From NCBI RefSeq assembly GCF_019145495.1, contig NZ_JAHSTU010000002.1, positions 496,001 through 560,000 of the forward strand: 64,000 nucleotides of DNA. The letters run 5' to 3'. The position numbers were made by a program, and so were the translations under genes. The notes under the pieces were generated by a model, which searched no databases, was not told where the DNA came from, and worked only from the letters and a program-made list of their open reading frames with translations. Of this stretch, positions 21,249 through 32,095 are shown piece by piece; the first letter of the stretch is position 1, and every line of letters begins with the position of its first letter. This DNA is from Pseudomonas azerbaijanoccidentalis (GTDB lineage Bacteria; Pseudomonadota; Gammaproteobacteria; Pseudomonadales; Pseudomonadaceae).

Positions 21249-21930
21249 TGCCATTCTCCACACCCAGGGCAATCAGTGCTGCGGCGGCCGCTACCTGTTC
21301 GGCAATACGACGACTCACACCCTGACCTCGGCTTTTTTCATTCAGTAAGATGATTTCGCATTCGACGAAGAACGTCCGGCAATGCGGCTCACCCTGGATA
21401 TCCACCACTTCGTACCGCGGCAGCTCGCAACCACGGGACTGCAGGAATTCCTGCAGGCGGGTTTTCGGATCTTTGTTGGTGTCGACCAATGTCAGGCCTT
21501 CGAACTCTCCAGCCAGCCAGGCCAGCACGCGTTCACGCGCCACTTCCATGCCGGCATCCAGATAGATCGCACCAATCAGCGCTTCCAGGGCATCGGCCAG
21601 GATCGATTCGCGACGGAAACCGCCACTTTTCAGTTCGCCCGAACCCAGGCGCAAGTACTCGCCCAGATCGAAACCACGGGCCAGTACGGCCAGGGTCTCA
21701 CCTTTCACCAAACGTGCACGCAAACGCGACAACTGGCCTTCGCGGGCTAGCGGGAAGCGATCGAACAGCGCCTCGCCAGCAACGAAGTTGAGGATGGCAT
21801 CACCGAGGAATTCCAGGCGTTCGTTGTTGCGCCCGGCAAAACTGCGGTGAGTCAGGGCCAGGACCATCAGTTCCTGGTCCTTGAAGGTGTAACCGAGCTG
21901 ACGCTCGAGACGGCTTAAGGAGACGCTCAC
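21241..21930 (-). CDS. rnc: Ribonuclease III
   Basis: The 229-residue double-strand RNase has the catalytic signature [13 protein letters not shown] near residue 35, the second metal site [13 protein letters not shown] near 115 and a C-terminal dsRNA-binding domain ([14 protein letters not shown] ... [16 protein letters not shown]). Translation starts at GTG 21930. The stop of a possible 39-codon ORF overlaps this start. It precedes era. In other bacteria rnc autoregulates by cutting a leader hairpin; a hairpin lies 156 bp upstream here. Confidence 0.97.
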   Translation of the reverse strand: MSVSLSRLERQLGYTFKDQELMVLALTHRSFAGRNNERLEFLGDAILNFVAGEALFDRFPLAREGQLSRLRARLVKGETLAVLARGFDLGEYLRLGSGELKSGGFRRESILADALEALIGAIYLDAGMEVARERVLAWLAGEFEGLTLVDTNKDPKTRLQEFLQSRGCELPRYEVVDIQGEPHCRTFFVECEIILLNEKSRGQGVSRRIAEQVAAAAALIALGVENGND

Positions 21931-22046
21931 GGTTTACCCACGCTGAGTTCGTGGTTGGATTCCACCGCCATCGCCGGGATTCGGCGCAGGCCTGGGACAA
22001 TTAACGCTGTGTTCAAAAATAACGTCCTGAATATCATTGGCTTCAT
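21927..22046 (-). CDS. Possible 39-residue ORF in the lepB-rnc spacer
   Basis: An ATG at 22044-22046 opens a frame encoding [20 protein letters not shown] and continuing to residue 39. Its TGA overlaps the GTG start of rnc (GTGA). It has a hydrophobic N-terminal half. I do not recognise it, and coding is uncertain because it is short and fills the only room between two genes. It does not resemble the DUF4845 protein often encoded at this position. Confidence 0.25.
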   Translation of the reverse strand: MKPMIFRTLFLNTALIVPGLRRIPAMAVESNHELSVGKP

Positions 22047-22085
22047 GCGTCTGGTGCCGATTTGTGCCGGTTCCAGAAATGCATT

Positions 22086-22108
22086 CGGCGCTGTGTTCAA
22101 CAGCGCCG
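22086..22108 (-). other. Perfect hairpin between lepB and rnc
   Basis: A nine-base-pair stem CGGCGCTGT/ACAGCGCCG with a five-base loop lies just after the lepB stop. No T-run follows on the minus strand, so it is not a classical intrinsic terminator. It could be an mRNA processing or stabilising structure in the lepB-rnc transcript. Confidence 0.55.
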
Positions 22109-22115
22109 TGTTTGA

Positions 22116-22970
22116 TTACTTGATCAGGCCAACCCGCGAGAAATTCGGCAGGTGACTGAGTTTGGGTTCCGGCCAGCTCATCCAGACTGCAAAGGCCTTG
22201 CCGACGATATTCTTGTCGGGAACCATGCCCAGCAGATCCTTGGGAATACTCGGATCATCCCAGTAGCGACTGTCGTTCGAATTGTCGCGGTTGTCGCCCA
22301 TCATGAAGTAGTGCCCGGCCGGCACGGTCCACGAATGGTCCGGCGTGGCGCGGTAGCGGCTCATTTCCTTGCGGATCAGGTGCTCGGCGACGCCGAGTTT
22401 TTCCTTGTAGAGCTCGGCACTGCCCAGCGTGCCCGGCTCGGAGCCGACCAGTTGCTCGGCAATCGACTCACCGTTGACGAACAGACGCTTGTCGGCGGTG
22501 TAACGCACCACATCACCCGGCAGGCCCACCACACGCTTGATGTAGTTGACGTTCGGATCGCTCGGGTAACGGAACACCATCACATCACCGCGCTGCGGCT
22601 CACCGACTTCGATGATTTTCTTGTCGATCACCGGCAGGCGGATCCCGTAAGAAAACTTGCTCACCAGAATGAAGTCGCCAACGTCCAGGGTCGGTTTCAT
22701 CGAGCCGGAAGGAATCTGGAACGGTTCCACCAGGAACGAACGCAGTACCAGCACGATGAACAACACCGGGAAGAACGACTTGCCGTATTCAACCAGCAGC
22801 GGCTCTTTGTTCAGTTTCTCGACCACCACCCTATCCGGCTGGCTGACGCTGCCCTGATAGGAAGCGATGGCGGCACGACGACGCGGCGCCAGGATCAACA
22901 GATCAAGCAACGCCAACAGGCCGCAGACGAACACGGCGATGACCAGCAACAGCGGGAAATTTAGTGACAT
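22116..22970 (-). CDS. lepB: Signal peptidase I
   Basis: The 284-residue inner-membrane protease cleaves Sec and Tat signal peptides at the periplasmic face. Two N-terminal membrane segments (residues about 4-28 and 64-80) are followed by the catalytic Ser90 (QIPSGSMKPTL) and Lys145 (NYIKRVVGLPGD). GDNRDNSNDSRYWD is the conserved box E. It lies six bases downstream of lepA, so the two are cotranscribed. Confidence 0.97.
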   Translation of the reverse strand: MSLNFPLLLVIAVFVCGLLALLDLLILAPRRRAAIASYQGSVSQPDRVVVEKLNKEPLLVEYGKSFFPVLFIVLVLRSFLVEPFQIPSGSMKPTLDVGDFILVSKFSYGIRLPVIDKKIIEVGEPQRGDVMVFRYPSDPNVNYIKRVVGLPGDVVRYTADKRLFVNGESIAEQLVGSEPGTLGSAELYKEKLGVAEHLIRKEMSRYRATPDHSWTVPAGHYFMMGDNRDNSNDSRYWDDPSIPKDLLGMVPDKNIVGKAFAVWMSWPEPKLSHLPNFSRVGLIK

Positions 22971-22975
22971 AGGAC

Positions 22976-24775
22976 CTAACTATCCAACCTGAGCACGGCA
23001 AGGAAGGCTTCTTGTGGAATTTCCACGTTACCGACCTGCTTCATGCGTTTTTTACCGGCCTTTTGCTTTTCCAGCAGTTTCTTCTTACGGCTGACGTCAC
23101 CACCGTAGCATTTGGCCAATACGTTCTTTCTGAGCGCCTTGACGGTTGTACGCGCCACAATCTGCCCGCCAATGGCGGCCTGGATTGCCACGTCGAACAT
23201 CTGCCGCGGAATCAGTTCTTTCATCTTCTCGGTCAACTGGCGACCTTTGTAGTGCGCGTTGTCACGGTGCACGATCAACGCCAGGGCGTCGACCTTGTCG
23301 CCGTTGATCAGCACGTCCAGTTTCACCAGACTAGCCGATTGGTAACGATCGAAATGGTAATCCAGCGAAGCATAGCCGCGGCTGGTGGATTTCAGGCGGT
23401 CGAAGAAGTCCAGCACCACTTCGTTCATCGGCAGGTCGTAGGTCACCTGGACCTGAGTGCCGAGGAACAGCATGTCGACCTGCACACCGCGTTTTTCGAT
23501 GCACAGGGTAATGACGTTGCCCAGGTGCTCTTGCGGCACAAGGATGTTGGCCCGCACGATCGGCTCACGCATGTCTTCGATCGACGACAGATCCGGCAGC
23601 TTCGACGGGTTATCGACGTAGATCGTTTCACCGGTCTTGAGCAGCAGCTCGAAGATTACGGTCGGCGCGGTGGTGATCAGGTCCAGGTCGTACTCGCGCT
23701 CCAGGCGCTCCTGGATGATCTCCATGTGCAGCATGCCGAGGAAGCCGCAACGGAAGCCGAAGCCCAGTGCATCGGAGCTTTCCGGGGTGTACTGCAGCGA
23801 CGAGTCGTTCAGGGTGAGCTTTTGCAGGGCTTCACGGAAGTCTTCGAAGTCGTCGGAGCTGACCGGGAACAGACCGGCATAGACCTGCGGCTGAATACGC
23901 TTGAAACCTGGCAGCACGTCGACGTCGGGCGTCGAGCTCAAGGTCAGGGTGTCGCCCACTGGCGCACCGTGAATGTCCTTGATACCGGCAATGATGAAGC
24001 CTACTTCACCGGCCTTCAGGTCAACGGTAGCGGTGTGTTTCGGGTTGAATACGCCGACGCTGTCCACCAGGTGGATCTTGCCGGTGGACTTGACCAGAAT
24101 CTTGTCGCCCTTCTTCACCCGGCCGTGACGTACACGCACCAGGGAAACAACGCCCAGGTAGTTGTCGAACCAGGAGTCGATGATCAACGCTTGCAGCGGA
24201 TCTTCGATGTTGCCGGTCGGCGCAGGAATGGTGGCGACCAGGCGCTCAAGCACTTCATCGACGCCCAGACCGGTCTTGGCAGAGCAAGTGACCGCGTCGG
24301 TGGCATCGATGCCGATGATTTTTTCGATTTCTTCTTTGACGCGGTCCGGATCGGCCTGTGGCAGGTCGATTTTGTTCAGGACCGGCATCACTTCCAGGCC
24401 CTGTTCGATGGCCGTGTAGCAGTTGGCAACCGACTGGGCTTCAACACCTTGACCGGCATCGACCACCAGAAGCGCGCCTTCACAGGCCGCCAGCGAGCGG
24501 CTGACTTCGTAGGTAAAGTCAACGTGGCCTGGGGTGTCAATGAAGTTCAGCTGGTAGTTGATACCATCTTTGGCTTTGTAATACAGAGTAACGCTGTGCG
24601 CCTTGATGGTGATCCCGCGCTCACGCTCAAGATCCATGGAATCCAGTACCTGGGCTTCCATTTCACGCTCGGCCAGGCCGCCGCACATCTGGATGAAGCG
24701 ATCGGCCAGCGTCGACTTGCCATGGTCAATGTGGGCGATGATGGAGAAATTGCGGATATGACTCAAATCACTCAC
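22976..24775 (-). CDS. lepA: Elongation factor 4 (LepA), back-translocating GTPase
   Basis: The 599-residue translational GTPase has G1 [10 protein letters not shown]3 DTPGHVDF and G4 NKIDLPQAD near the N-terminus, then EF-G-like domains and the LepA-specific C-terminal domain ([19 protein letters not shown]). It acts on stalled or mistranslocated ribosomes and in 30S assembly. It heads the lepA-lepB transcript. Confidence 0.98.
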   Translation of the reverse strand: MSDLSHIRNFSIIAHIDHGKSTLADRFIQMCGGLAEREMEAQVLDSMDLERERGITIKAHSVTLYYKAKDGINYQLNFIDTPGHVDFTYEVSRSLAACEGALLVVDAGQGVEAQSVANCYTAIEQGLEVMPVLNKIDLPQADPDRVKEEIEKIIGIDATDAVTCSAKTGLGVDEVLERLVATIPAPTGNIEDPLQALIIDSWFDNYLGVVSLVRVRHGRVKKGDKILVKSTGKIHLVDSVGVFNPKHTATVDLKAGEVGFIIAGIKDIHGAPVGDTLTLSSTPDVDVLPGFKRIQPQVYAGLFPVSSDDFEDFREALQKLTLNDSSLQYTPESSDALGFGFRCGFLGMLHMEIIQERLEREYDLDLITTAPTVIFELLLKTGETIYVDNPSKLPDLSSIEDMREPIVRANILVPQEHLGNVITLCIEKRGVQVDMLFLGTQVQVTYDLPMNEVVLDFFDRLKSTSRGYASLDYHFDRYQSASLVKLDVLINGDKVDALALIVHRDNAHYKGRQLTEKMKELIPRQMFDVAIQAAIGGQIVARTTVKALRKNVLAKCYGGDVSRKKKLLEKQKAGKKRMKQVGNVEIPQEAFLAVLRLDS

Positions 24776-24827
24776 GGATCAACACTCAAAAAGGCTGCAG
24801 GCATAGCCCGCCGAAAAATAGCCGGGA

Positions 24828-24857
24828 ATTGTACCTGATCCCCAGTGCTAGCGTCAC
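24828..24857 (-). promoter_or_regulatory. Possible lepA promoter
   Basis: On the minus strand GTGACG (24857-24852) and TACAAT (24833-24828) are separated by 18 bp and lie about 50 bp upstream of lepA. The -10 is good; the -35 is weak. Confidence 0.45.
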
Positions 24858-24881
24858 GTTTGCAGGCCAAACGGCCAGTAC

Positions 24882-24915
24882 AAAAACGCCCCGGTCTTGC
24901 GACAGGGGCGTTTTT
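24882..24915. terminator. Terminator after lptG
   Basis: AAAAACGCCCC and GGGGCGTTTTT form an eleven-base-pair stem with a twelve-base loop. It is 30 bp beyond the lptG stop, and the symmetrical A and T runs permit use in either direction. It separates lptFG from the lepA promoter region. Confidence 0.9.
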
Positions 24916-24945
24916 ATCACCAGCGAGGTCAGGAAGCAGCGGCCA

Positions 24946-26007
24946 TCAGCCGGCGCGACGCAGCAACCAGAACCCGGCCAGGGCACAGACGCTGGCCGGC
25001 ACCAGTACCGCAAACAGCGGCGAGAAACCGAACACCAGGCTCGAAGGCCCGAGCAAATCCTGGGCGATACGGAAGGTGAACCCCACCAGCACACCGGTAA
25101 ACACGCGCTGGCCGAGCGTGACCGAGCGCAAAGGACCGAAGATGAAGGAGATCGCCATCAGCACCAACGCGGCGGTGACCAGCGGCTGCAACACCTTGAC
25201 CCAAAATGCCAGCCAGTAGCGGCCATTGCTCAAACCTTGGTCAGCCAGGTAATGGATGTACCCCCAAAGCCCAGTGATCGACAGCGAGTCTGGCGACATC
25301 ACGACGGTACTCAGCAATTGAGGGCTCAGCGCCACATCCCAACGCTCGACCGGCACAGACACCACTTCGGTGCTCTTGTCGTGGAATACAGTGGTGTTGA
25401 CTTCAGTCAACTGCCAGTGATCCTTGTCGAACTCCGCACGTTTGGCAAAACTCGCCGACAACATGTGGCGCTCTTTGTCGAAACGATAACGGGTGACGCC
25501 ATACAGAATGCCATTGGGCTGCACGGAGTTGACGTGAATGAACTCGTCACCCTGACGGTGCCACAGGCCATGCTTGGCGCTTTGCGCATCGCCGCTGCCC
25601 TGAGCCAGCGAACGGTTGGCCTGGGCGGTGCTTTCGGTGGCCGGCGCGACGTACTCGCCGATCAACAGCCCCACCACCATCAACACCAGCATCGGCTTCA
25701 TGACCGCCCAGACGATCCGCCCGATCGATACGCCAGCTGCGCGCATGATGGTCAGTTCACTGTTGCTGGCCAGACTGCCGAGGCCGATCAGGCAGCCGAT
25801 CAGTGCAGCCATCGGCAACATGTCGTACAGACGCCGCGGCGCGGTCAGCAACACATAGCTGAGGACATCGACCAAGGTGTAGGTATCGCTGGCATCGCCC
25901 ATTTCGTCGATAAACGCAAACAGGGTTGCCAAGCCAAGGATGATGCCCAATACCGCCAGGATCGCCATGAACACGCTGCTACCAATGTAGCGATCGAGCT
26001 TAACCAC
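24946..26007 (-). CDS. lptG: LPS export ABC transporter permease LptG
   Basis: A 353-residue inner-membrane protein of the YjgP/YjgQ family with membrane segments at both ends and a periplasmic beta-jellyroll domain between. The opening KLDRYIGSSVFMAILAV and the segment SNSELTIMRAAGVSIGRI are typical. With LptF and the ATPase LptB it extracts LPS and passes it to LptC. It starts at a GTG and overlaps lptF by eight bases. Confidence 0.96.
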   Translation of the reverse strand: MVKLDRYIGSSVFMAILAVLGIILGLATLFAFIDEMGDASDTYTLVDVLSYVLLTAPRRLYDMLPMAALIGCLIGLGSLASNSELTIMRAAGVSIGRIVWAVMKPMLVLMVVGLLIGEYVAPATESTAQANRSLAQGSGDAQSAKHGLWHRQGDEFIHVNSVQPNGILYGVTRYRFDKERHMLSASFAKRAEFDKDHWQLTEVNTTVFHDKSTEVVSVPVERWDVALSPQLLSTVVMSPDSLSITGLWGYIHYLADQGLSNGRYWLAFWVKVLQPLVTAALVLMAISFIFGPLRSVTLGQRVFTGVLVGFTFRIAQDLLGPSSLVFGFSPLFAVLVPASVCALAGFWLLRRAG

Positions 26008-27118
26008 GAGCCACCTCCAGCGCGCTGCGGCGACTCGCCATCTTCAAGCGCAAAGGCTCCCAGTAAAGCAGGCCCAGGCCAATGGCCAGGAATATTCCAT
26101 GTACCCACCACAAGCCCAGCGCAGGCGGGATCTTGCCCTTTTCGAGGGCGCCGCGAGCGGCAATCAGGATGGTCAGGTATGCCATATACAGAAGAATCGC
26201 CGGCAGCAGCTTGAGGAAACGGCCCTGACGCGGATTGACCCGCGACAGCGGCACCGCCATCAAGGTCACGATAAACACCAGCAACGGCAGGGACAGACGC
26301 CATTGCAGTTCGGTACGGGAACGGATGTCGTCACTGCCCAGCAAGGACGCCGTGGTCATCGCATCGCGGTCGGTCACCTCGTCACTGACGTCAGGCTTGG
26401 GCAGCAGCACACCGTATTCGTCGTACTTGATCGCCCGATAATCAGCCTGCCCCGGGTTACCGTCGTAACGGTAGCCATTGTCGAGAATCAGGTAACGGTT
26501 ACCGTCGGGGCGGATTTCCTGGCGGCCTTTTTCAGCGACCAGCACGGAAATCCCGCGATCCTTTTTCTCGGAATTGATGTTTTTCTGCGAAATGAACACG
26601 CCGCCCAGGTTGATGCGGTCATCCGACAACTGCTCGGTGTAGGTCACCCGGGTGCCGTCGCGCAGCGCCTGGAAACGACCCGGCTCGAGGGTATCGAACT
26701 CGGTCAGGGCGTCCTGCTTGTTCAGCAGCAGCTGAAACTGATTGGCACCCTGTGGCGCCAGGCTCAGGCTCAACCAGGCCACAACCAAAGCCACCAGCGT
26801 GGCTGGAAACAGGGTCATGCGAAACAGGCGCTGCTGGCTCATGCCGGTGGCCGACAGCACGGTCATTTCACTTTCGAGGTAAAGGCGACCGTATGAAAGC
26901 AGAATCCCGAGGAACAAACCCAGCGGCAGGATCAGCTGAAGGAAGCCCGGCAGGCGAAAGCCCATGATCAGGAACAGCGACCCCGGGTCCAGTTGGCCCG
27001 AAGCGGCCTGCGCGAGGTACTTGATGAAGCGTCCACTCATGATGATGACCAGCAGCACGGCGCTGACGGCGCTCAAGGTCAACAGGACTTCGCGGGATAG
27101 ATAACGGAAGACGATCAA
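26000..27118 (-). CDS. lptF: LPS export ABC transporter permease LptF
   Basis: A 372-residue permease partner of LptG with the same architecture (VFRYLSREVLLTLSAVSAVLL; LYLESEMTVLSATGMSQQRL as the coupling region). I choose the TTG at 27118: GGAG lies eight bases before it, whereas the in-frame GTG at 27127 overlaps that GGAG and has no ribosome site of its own. It is divergent from pepA. Confidence 0.95.
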   Translation of the reverse strand: MIVFRYLSREVLLTLSAVSAVLLVIIMSGRFIKYLAQAASGQLDPGSLFLIMGFRLPGFLQLILPLGLFLGILLSYGRLYLESEMTVLSATGMSQQRLFRMTLFPATLVALVVAWLSLSLAPQGANQFQLLLNKQDALTEFDTLEPGRFQALRDGTRVTYTEQLSDDRINLGGVFISQKNINSEKKDRGISVLVAEKGRQEIRPDGNRYLILDNGYRYDGNPGQADYRAIKYDEYGVLLPKPDVSDEVTDRDAMTTASLLGSDDIRSRTELQWRLSLPLLVFIVTLMAVPLSRVNPRQGRFLKLLPAILLYMAYLTILIAARGALEKGKIPPALGLWWVHGIFLAIGLGLLYWEPLRLKMASRRSALEVARG

Positions 27119-28919
<1,801 letters not shown>

Positions 28920-28978
28920 AACCAATGAACCTGGGCGGCGTTGCTTTCGGGTGACGCCGCCCCGGCTCAGGAACCGCA

Positions 28979-29407
28979 ATGACCAAAGTCGACTTTTATA
29001 TCCTGCCCAGCGCCGATCCGTCGGCACGTCTGGACTTCGCCTGCAAGCTCACCGAAAAAGCCTGGCGCATGGGCCACCGCGTCTACCTGCATTGCAGCGA
29101 CGCCGCCCAGCGCGATGATCTCGATGCACGCCTCTGGACCTTCAAGGGTGAAAGCTTCGTGCCCCACGGTCCCGCCGACAGCGAGCCGGACGGCTTGATC
29201 GTTCTGGGCCTGGGTGACGATTGCGGTCAGCATCAGGATTTGCTGGTCAACCTCGACCTGAAAGTCCCGGCCTTTGCCAACAAGTTCGCCAGAGTGGCGG
29301 AAGTGGTGGTGGAGGATCCGACGATCAGAGCGGCCGCGCGGGAGAGTTTCCGTTTCTACCGCGAACAGGGCTATCCTCTGCAAGATCACCGTTTACAGCG
29401 ACTCTGA
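28979..29407 (+). CDS. holC: DNA polymerase III subunit chi
   Basis: A 142-residue protein with the HolC opening TKVDFYILPSADPSARLDFACKL split as MTKVDFYIL then CKLTEKAWRMGHRVYLH, and the C-terminal RFYREQGYPLQDHRL. Chi links the clamp loader to SSB at the replication fork. It is 59 bp downstream of pepA, the usual arrangement. Confidence 0.95.
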   Translation: MTKVDFYILPSADPSARLDFACKLTEKAWRMGHRVYLHCSDAAQRDDLDARLWTFKGESFVPHGPADSEPDGLIVLGLGDDCGQHQDLLVNLDLKVPAFANKFARVAEVVVEDPTIRAAARESFRFYREQGYPLQDHRLQRL

Positions 29408-29415
29408 GCATTCCG

Positions 29416-29808
29416 ATGGACACTCCAAAACCGCTGCAACAGTCCGCGCACCTGCTGGACGACCTTGAGTCGATCCGCCAATTGCTCGGCGATGACAACC
29501 TGCAACCACCCCTGCTGACCGACACGGTCGAAGACGGTGACCAGGAACAGATTCCAATGTTGTTCGACACCGTCAGCGAACCCGCGCCGAGCGTCGCACC
29601 GACACCTGCGGCCAAGCCTCCCGCCGAACCGGCATCGAGTGCCGACAAGAACGCTGACGCGCTGCTGTACCTCGACAGCGAACTGCGTGCCGCCGCGCAA
29701 TTGATCATGCAAGACGTGATCGACGACTTCGCGCCGCACATCGAAACCGAAATCAAACGGCGCTTGAGCGCACGGCTTGAGCGGTTGTTGAGTCAGTACA
29801 ACGATTGA
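29416..29808 (+). CDS. Small acidic protein after holC, function unknown
   Basis: The ATG at 29416, eight bases after the holC stop, gives 130 residues (MDTPKPLQQSAHLLDDLESI). The first 85 residues are acidic and low complexity, with a Pro/Ala linker (PAPSVAPTPAAKPPAEP). The C-terminal part (LDSELRAAAQLIMQDVIDDF ... RLSARLERLLSQYND) is predicted helical. Pseudomonas genomes carry a similar protein at this position, sometimes misnamed as a polymerase subunit. A partner of HolC or SSB is possible from position only. Confidence 0.85.
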   Translation: MDTPKPLQQSAHLLDDLESIRQLLGDDNLQPPLLTDTVEDGDQEQIPMLFDTVSEPAPSVAPTPAAKPPAEPASSADKNADALLYLDSELRAAAQLIMQDVIDDFAPHIETEIKRRLSARLERLLSQYND

Positions 29809-29811
29809 CCT

Positions 29812-30585
29812 TCAGGTGCTGAGGTAGCGGCCGATCAAGGCGATCCCGCTGGCCAGCACCAACCAGGTCACCAACCGCACGAAGGCTTCGCGGGACAAGC
29901 GCATGGTCAGGCGCCGGCCTATCCACAGCCCCAGCGCCATGGCCGGCAGCAAGCACAGCGCCAACACCAGCAACGGCAGTTCGGCGTACACGCCGGCCAC
30001 AGCGAACAGACTCAAGCGCACCACCGTGCTGCAACTGATCAGCGCGCTTTGCGTCGCCCGTGCCTCGTCCTTGGGCAGCCGGCTGTTCAAGTAGATCGCG
30101 TACAAAAAGCCGCCGCTGCCAAACAGCGCACCGAACATCCCGCCTATCGTGCCCATCGGCAGCGCCCACGCAGCGGATAACTGCGCCGGACGGACTTTTA
30201 TCCACAGGCTGTAGATCGCATAGGCGCTGATAAACAGCCCCATCATCAGCAGCAACAGATCGGACTTCAGGTTCAGCAAGAAAATCACGCCCAACGTACA
30301 GCCCACCGCCATGCACGGCAGCAACCGCAGCAACTCCGGTTTCGCCACATCACGGCGCGAGGGCAACAAGTTGCCGAACGCCGCGACAAAATCCAGCAGC
30401 ACCAGCAGCGGGACGATTTTCGACAACGGCATGAACAGAATCAGAATCGGCCCGGCAACCAACGCCGTGCCGAAACCGGCGATGCCGAACACGATGTAGG
30501 CCAGGGCGATGCCCGCACCGATTGCCAACCACCCGACCGCGCCAAAACTCCATTGACCCAACAATTCAACCAACATTTCATCCAA
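29812..30585 (-). CDS. TauE/SafE-family sulfite/anion exporter
   Basis: A 257-residue membrane protein with about eight segments. The family motifs GFGTALVAGPILILF near residue 36 and the repeated half GGMFGALFGSGGFLYAIYL near 155 are visible. Such permeases export sulfite or organosulfonates, but substrates vary and none is indicated by neighbours. It is convergent with the holC-adjacent gene, with three bases between stops, and divergent from xseA across a REPIN. Confidence 0.9.
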   Translation of the reverse strand: MDEMLVELLGQWSFGAVGWLAIGAGIALAYIVFGIAGFGTALVAGPILILFMPLSKIVPLLVLLDFVAAFGNLLPSRRDVAKPELLRLLPCMAVGCTLGVIFLLNLKSDLLLLMMGLFISAYAIYSLWIKVRPAQLSAAWALPMGTIGGMFGALFGSGGFLYAIYLNSRLPKDEARATQSALISCSTVVRLSLFAVAGVYAELPLLVLALCLLPAMALGLWIGRRLTMRLSREAFVRLVTWLVLASGIALIGRYLST

Positions 30586-30586
30586 T

Positions 30587-30672
30587 CCCTGTAGGAGCTG
30601 CCGAAGGCTGCGATCTTTTGATCTTTGAAAGCAAGATCAAAAGATCGCAGCCTTCGGCAGCTCCTACAAGGG
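30587..30672. repeat. REPIN, GTAG ends outward
   Basis: GTAGGAGCTGCCGAAGGCTG ... and its inverted copy ending CTCCTAC enclose GATCTTTGAAAGCAAGATC. Both copies are canonical. It lies immediately upstream of both the TauE-like gene and xseA, so it occupies a divergent promoter region. Confidence 0.92.
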
Positions 30673-30712
30673 ATCGTGCATTCAGTTGGAAAATGCCTTT
30701 AAACTGCGCCCC

Positions 30713-32092
30713 ATGATTAAAGATCCCTTTGCAAGACTCGGTCTGGACCGCGAAGTCCTGACTGTCAGCCAGCTCAACGGCCGCGCGCGGGTGTTGCTTG
30801 AAGACGTGTTCAGCAACATCTGGGTCGAGGGCGAAATCTCCAACCTCGCGCGCCCGGCGTCCGGCCACGTGTACTTCACCCTCAAGGACAGCGGCGCCCA
30901 AGTGCGTTGCGCGCTGTTCCGGCAAAACGCTGCTCGGGTGCGTCAAGCACTGAAGGACGGCCTGGCGGTCAAGGTGCGTGGCAAAGTCTCGTTGTTCGAG
31001 GGCCGTGGCGATTACCAGCTGATTCTTGACACCGTAGAGCCCGCCGGCGACGGTGCGTTGCGCCTGGCTTTCGATGCCTTGAAAGAAAAGCTCAGCGCCG
31101 AAGGCCTGTTCAGTGCCGAGCGCAAAGTGCCGCTGCCGGCGCATCCGCAACGCATCGGCATCATCAGTTCGCCGACTGGCGCGGTGATCCGCGACATCAT
31201 CAGCGTGTTCCGCCGCCGCGCACCGCAAATACAACTGACGCTGATTCCCACCGCCGTACAGGGCCGCGAAGCGACCGCACAGATTGTCCGCGCACTGAAA
31301 CTGGCGGATGCACGCGGCTTCGATGCATTGATCCTGGCCCGTGGCGGCGGCTCGCTGGAAGACCTCTGGTGCTTCAACGAAGAAGCCGTGGCCCGCGCCG
31401 TCGACGCTTGCGTTACACCCATCGTCAGCGCCGTCGGCCATGAAACCGATGTCTCGATCAGTGACTTCGTCGCCGACGTCCGCGCCCCCACGCCGTCGGC
31501 CGCCGCCGAGCTGCTGGCACCGGATTCCAGCGATCTGGTGCGCCGGGTCGAAAGCCTGCATCGCCGACTGGTGATGCGCATGCGCGATCGGCTGATGCGT
31601 GATCGATTGCGCCTGGAAGGCATCTCGCGTCGCTTGCGTCATCCCGGCGAACGTCTGCGCCAGCAAGCGCAACGATTGGATGATCTGGACATGCGCATGC
31701 GCCGCGCCTTCGAACGCAGCCTCAATACCCGTCGCGAGCGGCTGATCCGTCTGGAGACACGTCTGGCCGGGCAACATCCTGGTCGACAATTGGCAATGTT
31801 GCGCCAACGCCTCGACAGCCTCGCCGAACGCCTGCCCCGCGCCATTCGCGAGGGCTTGAAGAGCCGTCGCTTGCAGTTGCAAAGCCAGATGCAGACGCTG
31901 CATGTGGTCAGCCCCTTGGCGACCCTCGGTCGTGGCTACAGCATATTGCTCGACGAGCGCGGCAACGCGATCCGCAACGCCAGCCAGACTCACACCGGCC
32001 AGCGCCTGAAGGCCAAGTTGGGTGAAGGCGAACTGCAAGTGCGGGTCGAAGACAATCACCTGACGCCCGTCACCCTTTCTTTACTGGATTGA
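30713..32092 (+). CDS. xseA: Exodeoxyribonuclease VII large subunit
   Basis: The 459-residue subunit begins at ATG 30713 (MIKDPFARLGLDREVLTVSQ). An N-terminal OB fold (NIWVEGEISNLARPASGHVYF) is followed by the catalytic domain (IGIISSPTGAVIRDI, ILARGGGSLEDLWCFN, VSAVGHETDVSI) and a long C-terminal coiled coil from about 270. It degrades single-stranded DNA with the small subunit XseB, which is not in this window. The next gene starts three bases after its stop. Confidence 0.97.
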   Translation: MIKDPFARLGLDREVLTVSQLNGRARVLLEDVFSNIWVEGEISNLARPASGHVYFTLKDSGAQVRCALFRQNAARVRQALKDGLAVKVRGKVSLFEGRGDYQLILDTVEPAGDGALRLAFDALKEKLSAEGLFSAERKVPLPAHPQRIGIISSPTGAVIRDIISVFRRRAPQIQLTLIPTAVQGREATAQIVRALKLADARGFDALILARGGGSLEDLWCFNEEAVARAVDACVTPIVSAVGHETDVSISDFVADVRAPTPSAAAELLAPDSSDLVRRVESLHRRLVMRMRDRLMRDRLRLEGISRRLRHPGERLRQQAQRLDDLDMRMRRAFERSLNTRRERLIRLETRLAGQHPGRQLAMLRQRLDSLAERLPRAIREGLKSRRLQLQSQMQTLHVVSPLATLGRGYSILLDERGNAIRNASQTHTGQRLKAKLGEGELQVRVEDNHLTPVTLSLLD

Positions 32093-32095
32093 TCC

